A stretch of 64,000 bases of DNA from Bacteroidetes bacterium GWA2_40_15 (GCA_001768195.1 MENI01000020.1:1-64000), one strand, 5' to 3'; counted from the stretch's first letter, positions 43,135 through 55,514 are shown. Notes: a model not told the origin generated them from the letters alone. A program made the numbers and translations.

Positions 43135-43737
43135 ATGAACCCATCTTTCCCCGTGAGCCACCATATACTCAGGACAACAGGAGACTATGCAGTTTCAGTA
43201 CTATGCCTCATTATCCTGAGTCCTTTTATTATAATACTTTCCCTTATGTTACTTATCTCAGGGGGAGGACCTGTCATTTATTCCCAGAGAAGAACAGGGA
43301 AGAATGGAAAGTCCTTCAATATCTACAAATTCAGGTCTTTAAAACGGGGAACACATTTAGGTGTTGATCTGATAGTTGATAAAGATGATCCGCGAATAAC
43401 CAGGATTGGAAGATTTATGAGAAAGTACAAGCTCGATGAGATCCCGAATTTCATCAACGTTCTGATGGGAGACATGTCAGTGGTGGGACCAAGACCTGAA
43501 CAGGAATACTATATTGATAAGATAGTTCTAAAAGCTCCTGAATACAGAAAATTACTGGAAATAAAACCGGGTATTACCTCCTGGGGACAGGTAAAATTTG
43601 GATATGCCTCAACTGTTGATGAAATGATTGAAAGACATAAATATGACCTTTACTACCTCGAAAACAGGTCCTTCGCTTTTGATATGAAGATTATTTTCTA
43701 CACCATAATAATTGTCCTGAAAGGAAGGGGGATTTAG
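43135..43737 (+). CDS. Bacterial sugar transferase (undecaprenyl-phosphate hexose-1-phosphate transferase type)
   Basis: A 200-residue monotopic phosphoglycosyl transferase. One hydrophobic N-terminal segment (about 18-43) is followed by the family core PVIYSQRRTGKNGKSFNIYKFRS, seen as QRRTGKNGKSF, then TRIGRFMRKYKLDEIPNFINVLMGDMSVVGPRPE, seen as LDEIPNF and DMSVVGPRP, and ITSWGQV. It would transfer a sugar phosphate to undecaprenyl phosphate to begin a surface glycan. It stands alone, with no polysaccharide cluster beside it. Its stop is followed within 13 bp by an 8-bp tandem repeat. Confidence 0.9.
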   Translation: MNPSFPVSHHILRTTGDYAVSVLCLIILSPFIIILSLMLLISGGGPVIYSQRRTGKNGKSFNIYKFRSLKRGTHLGVDLIVDKDDPRITRIGRFMRKYKLDEIPNFINVLMGDMSVVGPRPEQEYYIDKIVLKAPEYRKLLEIKPGITSWGQVKFGYASTVDEMIERHKYDLYYLENRSFAFDMKIIFYTIIIVLKGRGI

Positions 43738-43750
43738 GGGGGAGACTAAG

Positions 43751-43790
43751 AGACGGGGCGACGGGGAGACGGGGAGACGGGGAGACGGGG
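43751..43790. repeat. 8-bp tandem repeat AGACGGGG after the sugar transferase gene
   Basis: Five units of AGACGGGG (the second reads CGACGGGG) with decayed units on both sides (AGACTAAG before, CGATTGGC after). The array begins 13 bp after the sugar transferase stop at 43735-43737. It is non-coding and different in sequence from the arrays at 38723 and 46518 but has the same 8-bp period. Confidence 0.9.
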
Positions 43791-43851
43791 CGATTGGCCG
43801 ACGCAGAGGCAGGAAGTCAGGTTATGAGGTTCCCCTCCCGGGAGGGCTTAG

Positions 43852-44412
43852 GGCATAACCGTCAATTTAAGGGGAGTATTGAAAATTCAGAGACTAGAAT
43901 AAGTTTCCCCTCCTTTTCAAGGAGGGGTGGCCGGAATGCTTGATTATATGATGTTTACAAAGTTTAATTCCCGGCCGGGGTGGTTGATTAGTCTATCCGT
44001 TCGATTCATTTCTTTTATTTAAAACTTACCTTATCTCACTTTTCAAATATTCAGGATCCCGGAACACAAATCTGTTTTCAAAACTTTACACAGTTAATCC
44101 TAAGCTCCCCAGGTATCTATCCCTTTTTTTATCTTCCTGTATCTTATGATATTCGTCGTGGAGATCCCTATCAAGTAATTATAAGTATGAAGGACAACAG
44201 AAGTCAGTAATGTAAAAAAATCAATTAAATCAACCACCCCGGCCGCAAAAAATCATTGTAACATATTAATTATCTGAGTACTGCGGCCACCCCTCCTTGA
44301 AAAGGAGGGGAAACTTTAATGACCAAATTGCATCTCAATATTTTAATCCGTTTGCCATTAATGCTCTACCATGTAAATCCTTTCTCAGACTCCTTAAGTT
44401 GACGGCTATGGG
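43852..44412. mobile_element. Hairpin-flanked DUF559 element, copy 1
   Basis: A 561-bp intergenic unit between convergent genes. Outer ends are imperfect inverted repeats (CATAACCGTC near 43854; GACGGCTATG at 44401). Inside each end lies a 9-bp hairpin CCCCTCCTT/AAGGAGGGG (43907-43927 and 44290-44310). Next come inverted GGCCGGGGTGGTTGATT-type segments (about 43973-43989 and 44227-44245) that enclose a decayed DUF559 gene (44026-44208). The right arm is homologous, inverted, to the left arm of copy 2 at 55536. No transposase is encoded. The rest of the 43738-44475 gap holds only the tandem repeats listed separately. Confidence 0.75.
44026..44208 (-). pseudogene. DUF559 endonuclease-like gene remnant (copy 1)
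   Basis: Read from 44208 to the TAA at 44026, one frame gives TDFCCPS, LDRDLHDEYHKIQEDKKRDRY, visible as LDRDLHDEY and KIQEDKKRDRY, then SFENRFVF and PEYLKSEIR. This matches the DUF559 hallmark DFYCP...ELDG..H...R...L...G..VLRFEN. Two in-frame stop codons interrupt it (after CCPSYL and after GLTV), and the catalytic-site Gly of LDG is Arg. The N-terminal third is absent. DUF559 has the PD-(D/E)XK-like Vsr-type nuclease fold. This copy is dead. Confidence 0.75.
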
Positions 44413-44431
44413 GTTAGGGGTGGGTTTTTTG

Positions 44432-44466
44432 AGGGCTCAGGGCACAGGGCACATAGCGCAGGGTGG
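44432..44466. repeat. Degenerate 7-bp tandem repeat near the thpR stop
   Basis: AGGGCTC-AGGGCAC-AGGGCAC-ATAGCGC-AGGGTGG: five heptamers, two of them identical, ending 9 bp before the thpR stop codon region at 44476. Confidence 0.65.
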
Positions 44467-44475
44467 AACCCCATA

Positions 44476-45033
44476 TTACATTAACGAATATTTCCCAAGT
44501 GACTTATAAATCGGCCCTTCCGGACGAAGAATACTTTCATAAAGAATGATTTCCGATATCCTGACTCTTTGAATCTCTTTTTCCCTGAATTCATCAAGAA
44601 GCACTTTCAGTATAGCCGGATCATTGATCTTTTTGACCCGGCCGAGTGTCAGATGAGGATTGAATGACCTCTCCTCAAGTTCTGTTCCGGTTTCACGCAG
44701 TTTTTGCGACAGGATTTTATGGAGTTTATTCATTTTTTCTGAAGGTCCGATACCTGCCCAGATAACCCGGGGATCCTTTGGACTCTTAAAAACTCCTGAT
44801 CCTCTTATAACCAGTTCAAATTCTCCTGATCCACGGCACTGTTGCTGCAAGACAGAGCCTATCTCTTTGACCCTTTTCTCAGGTGTATCACCAAGGAAGA
44901 GCAGAGTAATATGTATATTGGCATTATCTGTCCATTTTATAACGTCATTCCTTAAAGCCTGCTTAAATGTTGAGAGCATCGCAAGAAGCGATTTGTCCGG
45001 TTCAACCTTCACCGCAATAAAAATTCGTTTCAT
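44476..45033 (-). CDS. thpR: RNA 2',3'-cyclic phosphodiesterase (2H family)
   Basis: A 185-residue 2H phosphoesterase with both catalytic motifs: HITLLF (His41, Thr43) and HLTLGR (His127, Thr129). Such enzymes hydrolyse 2',3'-cyclic phosphate RNA ends and can ligate tRNA halves in vitro. Length and spacing fit the ThpR/LigT family. It follows the DUF4294 gene by 24 bp on the same strand. Confidence 0.92.
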   Translation of the reverse strand: MKRIFIAVKVEPDKSLLAMLSTFKQALRNDVIKWTDNANIHITLLFLGDTPEKRVKEIGSVLQQQCRGSGEFELVIRGSGVFKSPKDPRVIWAGIGPSEKMNKLHKILSQKLRETGTELEERSFNPHLTLGRVKKINDPAILKVLLDEFREKEIQRVRISEIILYESILRPEGPIYKSLGKYSLM

Positions 45034-45057
45034 AAGTACTGATCTTATTCTTTATTT

Positions 45058-45675
45058 TTAAAGTCTTCCCGCTTCAATCTCCTGTAATATCAATTCAATA
45101 ACCGCATCATCACCATAGCGGTCGTATTCTGCCTTGAGATTGGTTCCGAACAGCCTGGCTATTCCCTGCCAGAATGCTGCGCTTATCCTTCCGCGGTATT
45201 CTTTTATAAGGTCATATGATGTATTCTGCGTCTCCCTGTCAATCAGCTTAATAAGAATTTTCCCCTGCGTAATTGTAAAATTAGTTATTTCATTTTCATG
45301 CTCGGCAAAGACTTCCTTTTCAACACTCTTCAGATATGCTTTACGTTCTCTTTCTCCCTCCACACTAATAAGTTCCTCATTTACCTTCTCCAGTTTGTTC
45401 CTCACAATAATTGCAAAGGGATATACTTTTTTGATATTAAAGATAAGTTTTTCATATCGCCGGTAATCACGTTTCCTGTTGGTGGCTTTTGGTCCACCGA
45501 CTATTGTAACCTCTTTAATCTCAACTTCAGGCATTGTCTCCCCTCCCCGTTCTACCTTCTGAAGCAGATAAAACCGGTTCGGGATTGAATCCTTCCCATG
45601 CTTCAATGAATCAGCCTGTCCAATTAGATCAGCAGAATAAATCAACAACAGAAATATGAAAATAAATAACCTCAC
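45058..45675 (-). CDS. DUF4294-family secreted protein
   Basis: A 205-residue protein with a signal peptide (MRLFIFIFLLLIYSADLIGQA). A conserved C-terminal helical domain reads YRRYEKLIFNIKKVYPFAII, LEKVNEELISVEGERERKAYLK and LIDRETQNTSYDLIKEYRGR, the DUF4294 pattern found across Bacteroidota. Function unknown; it is probably periplasmic. A TACATTTG box lies 17 bp upstream of the ATG. It probably forms a two-gene unit with thpR. Confidence 0.85.
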   Translation of the reverse strand: MRLFIFIFLLLIYSADLIGQADSLKHGKDSIPNRFYLLQKVERGGETMPEVEIKEVTIVGGPKATNRKRDYRRYEKLIFNIKKVYPFAIIVRNKLEKVNEELISVEGERERKAYLKSVEKEVFAEHENEITNFTITQGKILIKLIDRETQNTSYDLIKEYRGRISAAFWQGIARLFGTNLKAEYDRYGDDAVIELILQEIEAGRL

Positions 45676-45691
45676 TATAGGATTGTTTATG

Positions 45692-45699
45692 CAAATGTA
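45692..45699 (-). promoter_or_regulatory. -7 promoter box TACATTTG for the DUF4294-thpR unit
   Basis: The minus strand reads TACATTTG 17 bp before the DUF4294 ATG at 45675, implying a leader of about ten bases. Confidence 0.5.
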
Positions 45700-45775
45700 T
45701 CAAATAATAGACCAGAATAAGCTACCATTAAGCTTCCGCAGAATAAAAGGATATTATGTACCATATTATTCTTAT

Positions 45776-45868
45776 ACACCACGGAGTCACACGGAGTTTC
45801 ACGGAGAGGAACACGGAGTTAGAAAAACAGTGTGACTCAGTGCAAAACTCCGTGGAACTCGTGGTTAA
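45776..45868. repeat. Imperfect inverted repeat (CACGGAG family)
   Basis: The left arm, with three spaced CACGGAG units (ACCACGGAGTCACACGGAG and on), is complementary to ACTCCGTGGAACTCGTGGT on the right (ending 45868). A fourth ACACGGAG unit lies in the middle. It sits in the divergent gap before the DUF3267 gene and could fold into a long hairpin. Confidence 0.75.
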
Positions 45869-45899
45869 TAAACTGGTATATTTGTTTAATTTCACTCTT

Positions 45900-46514
45900 A
45901 TGAATTTCAAAGTTGAAGAATTAAATGAGAGTCAGAATTTCAGACAGATACTGGCTATACATTACTCCGATCTTATTCCATTTATATTCAAATACCTCAA
46001 AAATATAACCTTTGTTACCTTCCTATTCTGGTCAGTCTGTATTGCTTTTTTACTGATTGCAGTTTTGTTAAGATCTTCAGTCAGCACAAGTCTTAATACC
46101 CTGGTTCATTCACTGCTGGGATTTGTCGTCTTTCCTATACTTATTATCCCATTTCATGAGTCTCTTCATATAATTCCCTATTATCTTTCGGGGGCCAGAA
46201 GCATAAGGATCGGAATGGATCTCAAGCAATATATCTTCTACGTTACAGCTCACAGGTATGTCGCATCACCTGTTCAATTTATAACAATTGCACTGGTCCC
46301 CTTTGCTGCGATCAGTATGCTGGTGATCATTCTGATCTTTTCCCTGCCCGGGCTATGGAAATGGAGCCTCTCAGCTTTTCTTTTTATTCATGCAACAATG
46401 TGCGCAGGTGATTTTGCCCTGCTCAATTTCTATTATATCAATCGTGATAAAAAAATCTACACCTGGGATGATGCGGATGAGAAAATGGCGTATTTTTATG
46501 AGAAGTTAGACTGA
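45900..46514 (+). CDS. DUF3267-family membrane metalloprotease-like protein
   Basis: About 204 residues from ATG 45900. The frame stays open upstream to 45756, but only through the CACGGAG inverted repeat, so I reject that extension. Four or more membrane helices are visible (about 38-60, 66-84, 128-150, 155-175). The zinc-peptidase-like motif is HESLH at residues 86-90 in FHESLHIIPYYLSGA. DUF3267 proteins are predicted intramembrane or membrane-bound metalloproteases. The partner substrate is unknown. The stop is followed three bases later by an 8-bp tandem repeat. Confidence 0.82.
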   Translation: MNFKVEELNESQNFRQILAIHYSDLIPFIFKYLKNITFVTFLFWSVCIAFLLIAVLLRSSVSTSLNTLVHSLLGFVVFPILIIPFHESLHIIPYYLSGARSIRIGMDLKQYIFYVTAHRYVASPVQFITIALVPFAAISMLVIILIFSLPGLWKWSLSAFLFIHATMCAGDFALLNFYYINRDKKIYTWDDADEKMAYFYEKLD

Positions 46515-46517
46515 TGG

Positions 46518-46549
46518 TACGACGGTGCGACGGTGCGACGGTGCGACGG
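46518..46549. repeat. 8-bp tandem repeat TGCGACGG after the DUF3267 gene
   Basis: Four units (TACGACGG, then three exact TGCGACGG) begin 3 bp after the TGA stop at 46512-46514. An open frame starting with GTG inside this array reaches the next gene, but that gene's real start is the ATG at 46584. Confidence 0.9.
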
Positions 46550-46583
46550 GGTGAGTTTAACCTGTTTAATTAAAAATAATATT

Positions 46584-47846
46584 ATGAATAAAAGTATTTT
46601 ACTTTTAGTATTTCTGCTGACTATTTCAACGTCAGTTGTCCTTTCACAGATCAAACCCGATACGTTAACTTATGAACCATTTATCTGGAAATCGGAAGTT
46701 CCGGCAGGTAGTCCCTTCATGCAATCAGAGACTCTGAAAGGAATTAAACTACTTGGGATGAAAAGCGGATTTCATGTGGCGGATACATGGTATCCTACCT
46801 GGGCTGAAGACGATAAACTTTATTCACCATATACCGATGGCTCCTGTCCACGACTTGATGGGTCAAATGAATCATCAAACTCTGCAGGTGAAAATGCCAC
46901 AACCGGTCAGGCAGTAATTGAGGGAAATGATCCGATGAACATTACTGTTTACAGTCTTGGTTTATCAAAAGCCTCTCCTGCCCCTTACCAGGGAAGATAC
47001 CCATGCGGAAGTCTAATTTATAACAAAGTATGGTATTATGGTACGTACTGCCTGGCTCCTGCAGGGAGCGCCCAATATGGAGATTCGACATTCAACTGGC
47101 CCTGGATGGGTCCATTTGTCGGATTCAGGTACTCTACAGACTACGGACGCTCATGGACCGATACTCCCCATACACCTGCAAAACCATTATTCGCTGAGTC
47201 AGGAATAAATGGTTATCCTGTAAAAATAGGATCTCCCCACTTTGTAGATTTCGGGAAAAATATGCAGTATTCTCCTGACGGCAAAGCATACCTTGTGGCT
47301 CACGGGGCAGTAAAGAACGATAATCCTTACCGTTTCTACAATGTCAGCTGGATCACCGGAGATCAGATTTACCTCATAAGGGTAAGTACTTCCATAGAAA
47401 ATATCAATAATGCTGCAGCTTATGAATTTTATGCCGGAAAAGATCCTAAGGGCAACCCGGTCTGGACCAATGATTTTACAAAAATCAAACCTTTGCTTGA
47501 ATGGGATAACAATATGGGATGTGTTACAATTACATATAATGCGCCCCTGAAGAAATACCTGATGTGTATTACTGACGGGAGAAACACTTGTGCAAGGATG
47601 AATACCTATATTCTTGAATCTGACAGGCTTGAGGGGGAATGGAAGATGGTGACATACCTCAGAAACTTTGGAGAACAGGCATATTTTGTAAATATTCCGT
47701 CAAAATTCATAAGCAAGGATGGTAAATCTGCATGGTTACTCTACTCAGGTAACTTTGCCACAGACTGGAACGGGATGAAGATACTGTCAAATCCGCCAGG
47801 ATCACATTACGGAATGGTATTCCAGAAATTTGAATTTATAAAATGA
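46584..47846 (+). CDS. Secreted beta-propeller-like protein of unknown function
   Basis: 420 residues from ATG 46584, which opens a proper signal peptide (MNKSILLLVFLLTISTSVVLS). The mature protein has repeated GR/YS..GRSW and PYRFYNVSW-type strands (RYSTDYGRSWTDTPHTPAK, YSPDGKAYLVAHG, YLMCITDGRNT) reminiscent of five-bladed propeller glycoside-hydrolase-like proteins such as DUF4185. I cannot assign a family firmly. Its stop overlaps or abuts the next gene region, and the PHP phosphoesterase follows 26 bp later, so the two may act on the same exported substrate. Confidence 0.68.
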   Translation: MNKSILLLVFLLTISTSVVLSQIKPDTLTYEPFIWKSEVPAGSPFMQSETLKGIKLLGMKSGFHVADTWYPTWAEDDKLYSPYTDGSCPRLDGSNESSNSAGENATTGQAVIEGNDPMNITVYSLGLSKASPAPYQGRYPCGSLIYNKVWYYGTYCLAPAGSAQYGDSTFNWPWMGPFVGFRYSTDYGRSWTDTPHTPAKPLFAESGINGYPVKIGSPHFVDFGKNMQYSPDGKAYLVAHGAVKNDNPYRFYNVSWITGDQIYLIRVSTSIENINNAAAYEFYAGKDPKGNPVWTNDFTKIKPLLEWDNNMGCVTITYNAPLKKYLMCITDGRNTCARMNTYILESDRLEGEWKMVTYLRNFGEQAYFVNIPSKFISKDGKSAWLLYSGNFATDWNGMKILSNPPGSHYGMVFQKFEFIK

Positions 47847-47872
47847 CCATACATACAATACAATTACCAGAC

Positions 47873-48934
47873 ATGAAAAAAACAATCTTAACCTTAACAC
47901 TTCTGATTCTGGCTGTTTCATTAGTCACAGCACAGAAAAAAATTACAAACCTGCCAGATCTGCCGGGATATGTGACCCTGAAATGTGATTTTCACCTGCA
48001 TACAGTCTTTTCAGACGGTCAGGTATGGCCACTGAACAGGGTGGACGAAGCTATACGCGATGGCCTTGATGCTATTTCAATCACGGACCACCTTGAGTAC
48101 ACGCCTAAAAAGGATTTCATTCCGGTAGATCATAATGCTGCATGGAAATTATGTGAGGCTTATGCTCAGGAGAGAAATCTGATCCTGGTTCATGGAACTG
48201 AAATAACAAGGAAGATGCCTCCCGGGCATTTTAATGCACTCTTTATCAAGGATGCAAATCTCATCGCGAAGGACTCCGTGTGGGACAATTTTGAAGAGGT
48301 AATAAAACAGGGAGGATTCCTTCAATGGAACCACCCGGGATGGAAAGCGCAGGAACCAGACGGCATTCCAAAACTGTATGATATGCATAAGAGGCTGATT
48401 AAAAATGGGTGGCTGCATGGCATTGAACTATACAATGACGCAAGTCACTATCCTCTGGTGTTTTCATTCTGTGAAGAGAACAATATAACTCTCATCGGAA
48501 ACAGTGATGTACATGGCATTATAAGCGAAAGATATAAAGAGCCTGAGCACAGGCCAATGACTCTTGTATTTGCAAAAGAGAGAAGCCATGACTCTCTTAA
48601 AGAGGCTATGTTTGCAGGACGTACCATGGTTTACTTCGGAGAAAAGCTTGCCGGAAGAGAAGAGTTTGCAAAACCTTTCTTCTACCAGTGTGTTGCTGTC
48701 AGGAAACCGTATTACCAGAATGATAAGACAATTTTTTTCGAAGTGACTAACAAATCAGATGTTCCATTCTACCTGGTTAACGGAGTAAAGGATGCACCTG
48801 CCGCCATAACGCTTGAAGCAAATTCAGTTACCAGGGTCGCAGTGAGTAAGAAAGTCACATCTCCTCTTGTTTATGATGTTAATAATGTGATTACAGGAGA
48901 GAAAAAGATACTTCAAATAGAACTGAAGTATTAA
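47873..48934 (+). CDS. Secreted PHP-domain phosphoesterase
   Basis: 353 residues from ATG 47873, chosen for its signal peptide (MKKTILTLTLLILAVSLVTAQ). An in-frame ATG at 47843 is less suitable. The PHP metal-binding motifs are all visible in order: DFHLHTVFSDG, SITDHLEY, HGTEITR, WNHPGW and GNSDVHG. The family includes exported phosphodiesterases of Bacteroidota (Sb-PDE type). The C-terminal 80 residues look like a small beta-sandwich. It is probably periplasmic, hydrolysing phosphoesters, and co-transcribed with the preceding propeller-like gene. Confidence 0.85.
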   Translation: MKKTILTLTLLILAVSLVTAQKKITNLPDLPGYVTLKCDFHLHTVFSDGQVWPLNRVDEAIRDGLDAISITDHLEYTPKKDFIPVDHNAAWKLCEAYAQERNLILVHGTEITRKMPPGHFNALFIKDANLIAKDSVWDNFEEVIKQGGFLQWNHPGWKAQEPDGIPKLYDMHKRLIKNGWLHGIELYNDASHYPLVFSFCEENNITLIGNSDVHGIISERYKEPEHRPMTLVFAKERSHDSLKEAMFAGRTMVYFGEKLAGREEFAKPFFYQCVAVRKPYYQNDKTIFFEVTNKSDVPFYLVNGVKDAPAAITLEANSVTRVAVSKKVTSPLVYDVNNVITGEKKILQIELKY

Positions 48935-48941
48935 ATATATT

Positions 48942-49002
48942 TCTGCGAGAATCTGCGGGAAATTTAAAACAGTTGCCCGCTGATATCGCTGATTTTCGCA
49001 GA
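48942..49002. repeat. Inverted repeat (TCTGCG family), second copy
   Basis: TCTGCGAGAATCTGCGGGA (48942-48960) pairs with a right arm ending GATTTTCGCAGA (49002) across an AT-rich spacer. The left arm is shorter than in the 35084 copy by one internal unit. It lies in the 78-bp convergent gap between the PHP gene stop and the beta-galactosidase stop. Confidence 0.78.
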
Positions 49003-49012
49003 TAGGTGAATG

Positions 49013-52868
<3,856 letters not shown>

Positions 52869-52869
<1 letters not shown>

Positions 52870-54563
52870 CAGAAAAGTCCGGTAATATTTCCCTCAGAGT
52901 CAATATCAATATTCTCAGCAGAGGGAACTGCCGGCAGACCCGGCATTCTCATGATCGATCCTGCAATAGGCACTATAAATCCTGCTCCTGACGACAGCTC
53001 CACTTCCCGTATTTTTATTGTGAATCCTGTAGGTCGTCCTCTTTTTGAAGGATCATCTGAAAGGGATTTCTGAGTCTTTGCCATACAGACTGCCAGATTG
53101 CCCAATCCCAGTTTTTCAATCCTGTCGAGTTGCGATTTGGCTTTAAGTGCATATTCCACATGGTCGGCTCCGTAGAGAAGCTTACAGATCGTTTCAATCT
53201 TTCTTTCAAAAGACCATGAGAGGTCATAGAGTGGTTTAAAATTACTTTCCGAATCATCAATTGCCCTGAGTACAATCCTGGCAAGTTCAACGGCTCCTTT
53301 TCCACCATCTGCCCAGGAACTGTTGAGGGCAACCATAACATTATGTCTGTTGCAGTGCTTAATTAAAAGCTCAATCTCTTCAGGTGTATCAGATGTGAAT
53401 TTATTGATCGCCACAACAGGCCGGAAACCAAACCATCTCATATTTTCAATATGCTTATCGAGATTCTCAAATCCCTTTATAAGCGCCTCATTATCTTTGT
53501 TCTGAAGATTTGACAACTTTGCCCCACCATGATATTTAAGCGCCTTTATTGTGGCAACAAGTACAACTGCATCGGTTCTGAGGTTTCCGAACTGAGATTT
53601 TATATTAAAGAATTTTTCAGCTCCCAACTCGCTTGCAAACCCTGCTTCTGTAACAACAATGTCACTGAGCGACAATCCCATCTTTGTTGCGATAATAGTA
53701 TTTGTACCCTGGGCAATATTTGCAAAAGGTCCTCCGTGAATTATTGCCGGGGTTCCTTCAAGAGTCTGTACAAGGTTCGGCTTAATTGCTTCCTTCAGCA
53801 ATACGGCCATCGCTCCCTGCGCTTTAAGATCACGGGCAAATACAGGTTTGTCGGAGTAGGTGTATCCGACGAAGATATTTCCAAGCCTCTTTTTAAGGTC
53901 ATCAAGGTTCTCTGCAACACATAGGGTTGCCATTACTTCAGATGCAGCTGTAATGTTGAAACCCGATTGCCTCGGCACACCTTCTGTTGTACCGCCCAGA
54001 CCAATAACAATATCCCTGAGTGATCTCTCATTCATGTCCATAACTCTCTTCCATGCTACAGTTCTCGGATCGATACCAAGGTTACCCTCCTTCAGCTGCA
54101 GATTATTGTCAATAAGAGCAGCCAACAGATTATGTGCCTTTTCCACAGCCGACATATCACCCGTAAAATGAAGGTTGATATCCTCCATAGGTATAACCTG
54201 AGAGTAACCCCCTCCTGCCGCACCTCCCTTAATCCCAAATACCGGTCCGAGAGACGGTTCCCTTAGAACTACTGTGGCTTTTTTACCAACCAGATTCAAC
54301 CCCTGTGCAAGTCCTATTGAAGTGGTGGTTTTGCCTTCACCGGCAGGTGTCGGAGTAATTGCAGTTACCAGAACCAGTTTTGATTTTTTGAGCTTTTCCT
54401 CATGAATGTACCTCAGAGGTATTTTGGCTTTATACTTACCATAGAATTCAAGTTCATCCTGTGGTATCCCAAGTATTTCTGCGATCTCTCCTATTGGTTT
54501 AATCTTTGCCTCCTGGGCTATTTCGATATCATGTTTCATCCTCACAGTCTGATTTTTATGCAT
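52869..54563 (-). CDS. fhs: Formate--tetrahydrofolate ligase
   Basis: A 564-residue enzyme that makes 10-formyl-THF from formate, ATP and THF. The P-loop is TPTPAGEGKTTTSIGLAQG (about residues 71-89), followed by REPSLGPVFGIKGGAAGGGY, FTGDMSAVEKAHNLLAA and GFASELGAEKFFNIK, all well conserved. The N-terminal start could be ATG 54563 or 54539, and the second gives MKHDIEIAQEAKIKPI, the more common beginning. It connects with gcvP and mobA in one-carbon metabolism. Confidence 0.95.
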
Positions 54564-54653
54564 TTAACCGATTTTTATTGCAGATAACAGGTTTTCTTAG
54601 TATATTGTTAGTTCTCTCTTTCCTATTGATTACAAATGTAAAACAAATTGAAT

Positions 54654-55514
54654 ATGAAAAAGAACATCAGCAAGCTTTATGATGATTACAAACAGGGACG
54701 AACCAGCCGTCGCGACTTCATCAGGAAACTTACACTGTTCGCGGGAAGCACTGCTGCAGCAATGTCGCTTCTCCCTGTTTTGGAGGACAATAGCCTGAAA
54801 GCAGCGTCATCGGTTCAGGATGATGGCGATCTGATCACTGAGTTCATAAAATATCCTGCAGAGGCAGGCGAGATGAGAGGATTCCTTGCCCGCCCCAAAA
54901 AAGGCAAAAAATTCCCTGCAGTTATGGTTATTCATGAAAACAGAGGATTACAGCCACACATTCAGGATGTTACAAGAAGGATGGCAAAAGAGGGGTTTCT
55001 TGCACTATCGCCCGACGCCTTATCTCCGCTGGGAGGCACTCCCGATAATGACCCTGCAAAATCAGGTGAGATGATGCGAGAGCTTAACAGCGAACAGACA
55101 GTTAAGAACTTTGTAGCTGCTGTTAAGTATCTCGATACCCATCCGCTTTCAAACGGGAAAGTGGGTTGTACCGGTTTTTGCTGGGGCGGGGCAATGACAA
55201 ATCAGGTTGCCGTAAACTCACCTGACCTTGATGCAGCGGTACCTTATTATGGAAGACAACCGGCAGCTGAAGATGTTCCAAAGATCAAAGCTCCGGTTAT
55301 GGCTCACTATGCAGGGAATGACCCTGGAATAAATGCAGGGATCGCTGCCTTTGAAGAGGAACTTAAAAAGAACAAAAAAGAGTACCAGATATTCATGTAC
55401 GAAGGAGCCAGTCATGCCTTCAACAATGATTCAAACCCCGAACGATACAATGAGGCAGCTGCAAAACTGGCCTGGGGAAGAACCGTGGGGTTCTTTAAGG
55501 AGAAATTAAAATAG
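54654..55514 (+). CDS. Dienelactone-hydrolase-family protein with Tat signal
   Basis: 286 residues from ATG 54654. A twin-arginine-like leader (SRRDFIRKLTLFAGSTAAAM) suggests export. The alpha/beta-hydrolase core has the Cys nucleophile in GCTGFCWGGAMTNQ and the catalytic His in GASHAFNND, with HENRGLQPHIQDVTRRMA near the oxyanion side. Dienelactone hydrolases open cyclic esters, and exported relatives may cleave other esters. Its stop lies about 22 bp before the copy 2 hairpin element. Confidence 0.88.
   Translation: MKKNISKLYDDYKQGRTSRRDFIRKLTLFAGSTAAAMSLLPVLEDNSLKAASSVQDDGDLITEFIKYPAEAGEMRGFLARPKKGKKFPAVMVIHENRGLQPHIQDVTRRMAKEGFLALSPDALSPLGGTPDNDPAKSGEMMRELNSEQTVKNFVAAVKYLDTHPLSNGKVGCTGFCWGGAMTNQVAVNSPDLDAAVPYYGRQPAAEDVPKIKAPVMAHYAGNDPGINAGIAAFEEELKKNKKEYQIFMYEGASHAFNNDSNPERYNEAAAKLAWGRTVGFFKEKLK

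Noticed and set aside
45756..45899. N-terminal extension of the DUF3267 gene
   Set aside because: The frame is open but passes through the CACGGAG inverted repeat and has no protein-like features. The ATG at 45900 starts the conserved part.
46533..46583. GTG start for the propeller-like gene inside the octamer array
   Set aside because: The residues come from repeat DNA and precede a complete signal peptide beginning at ATG 46584.
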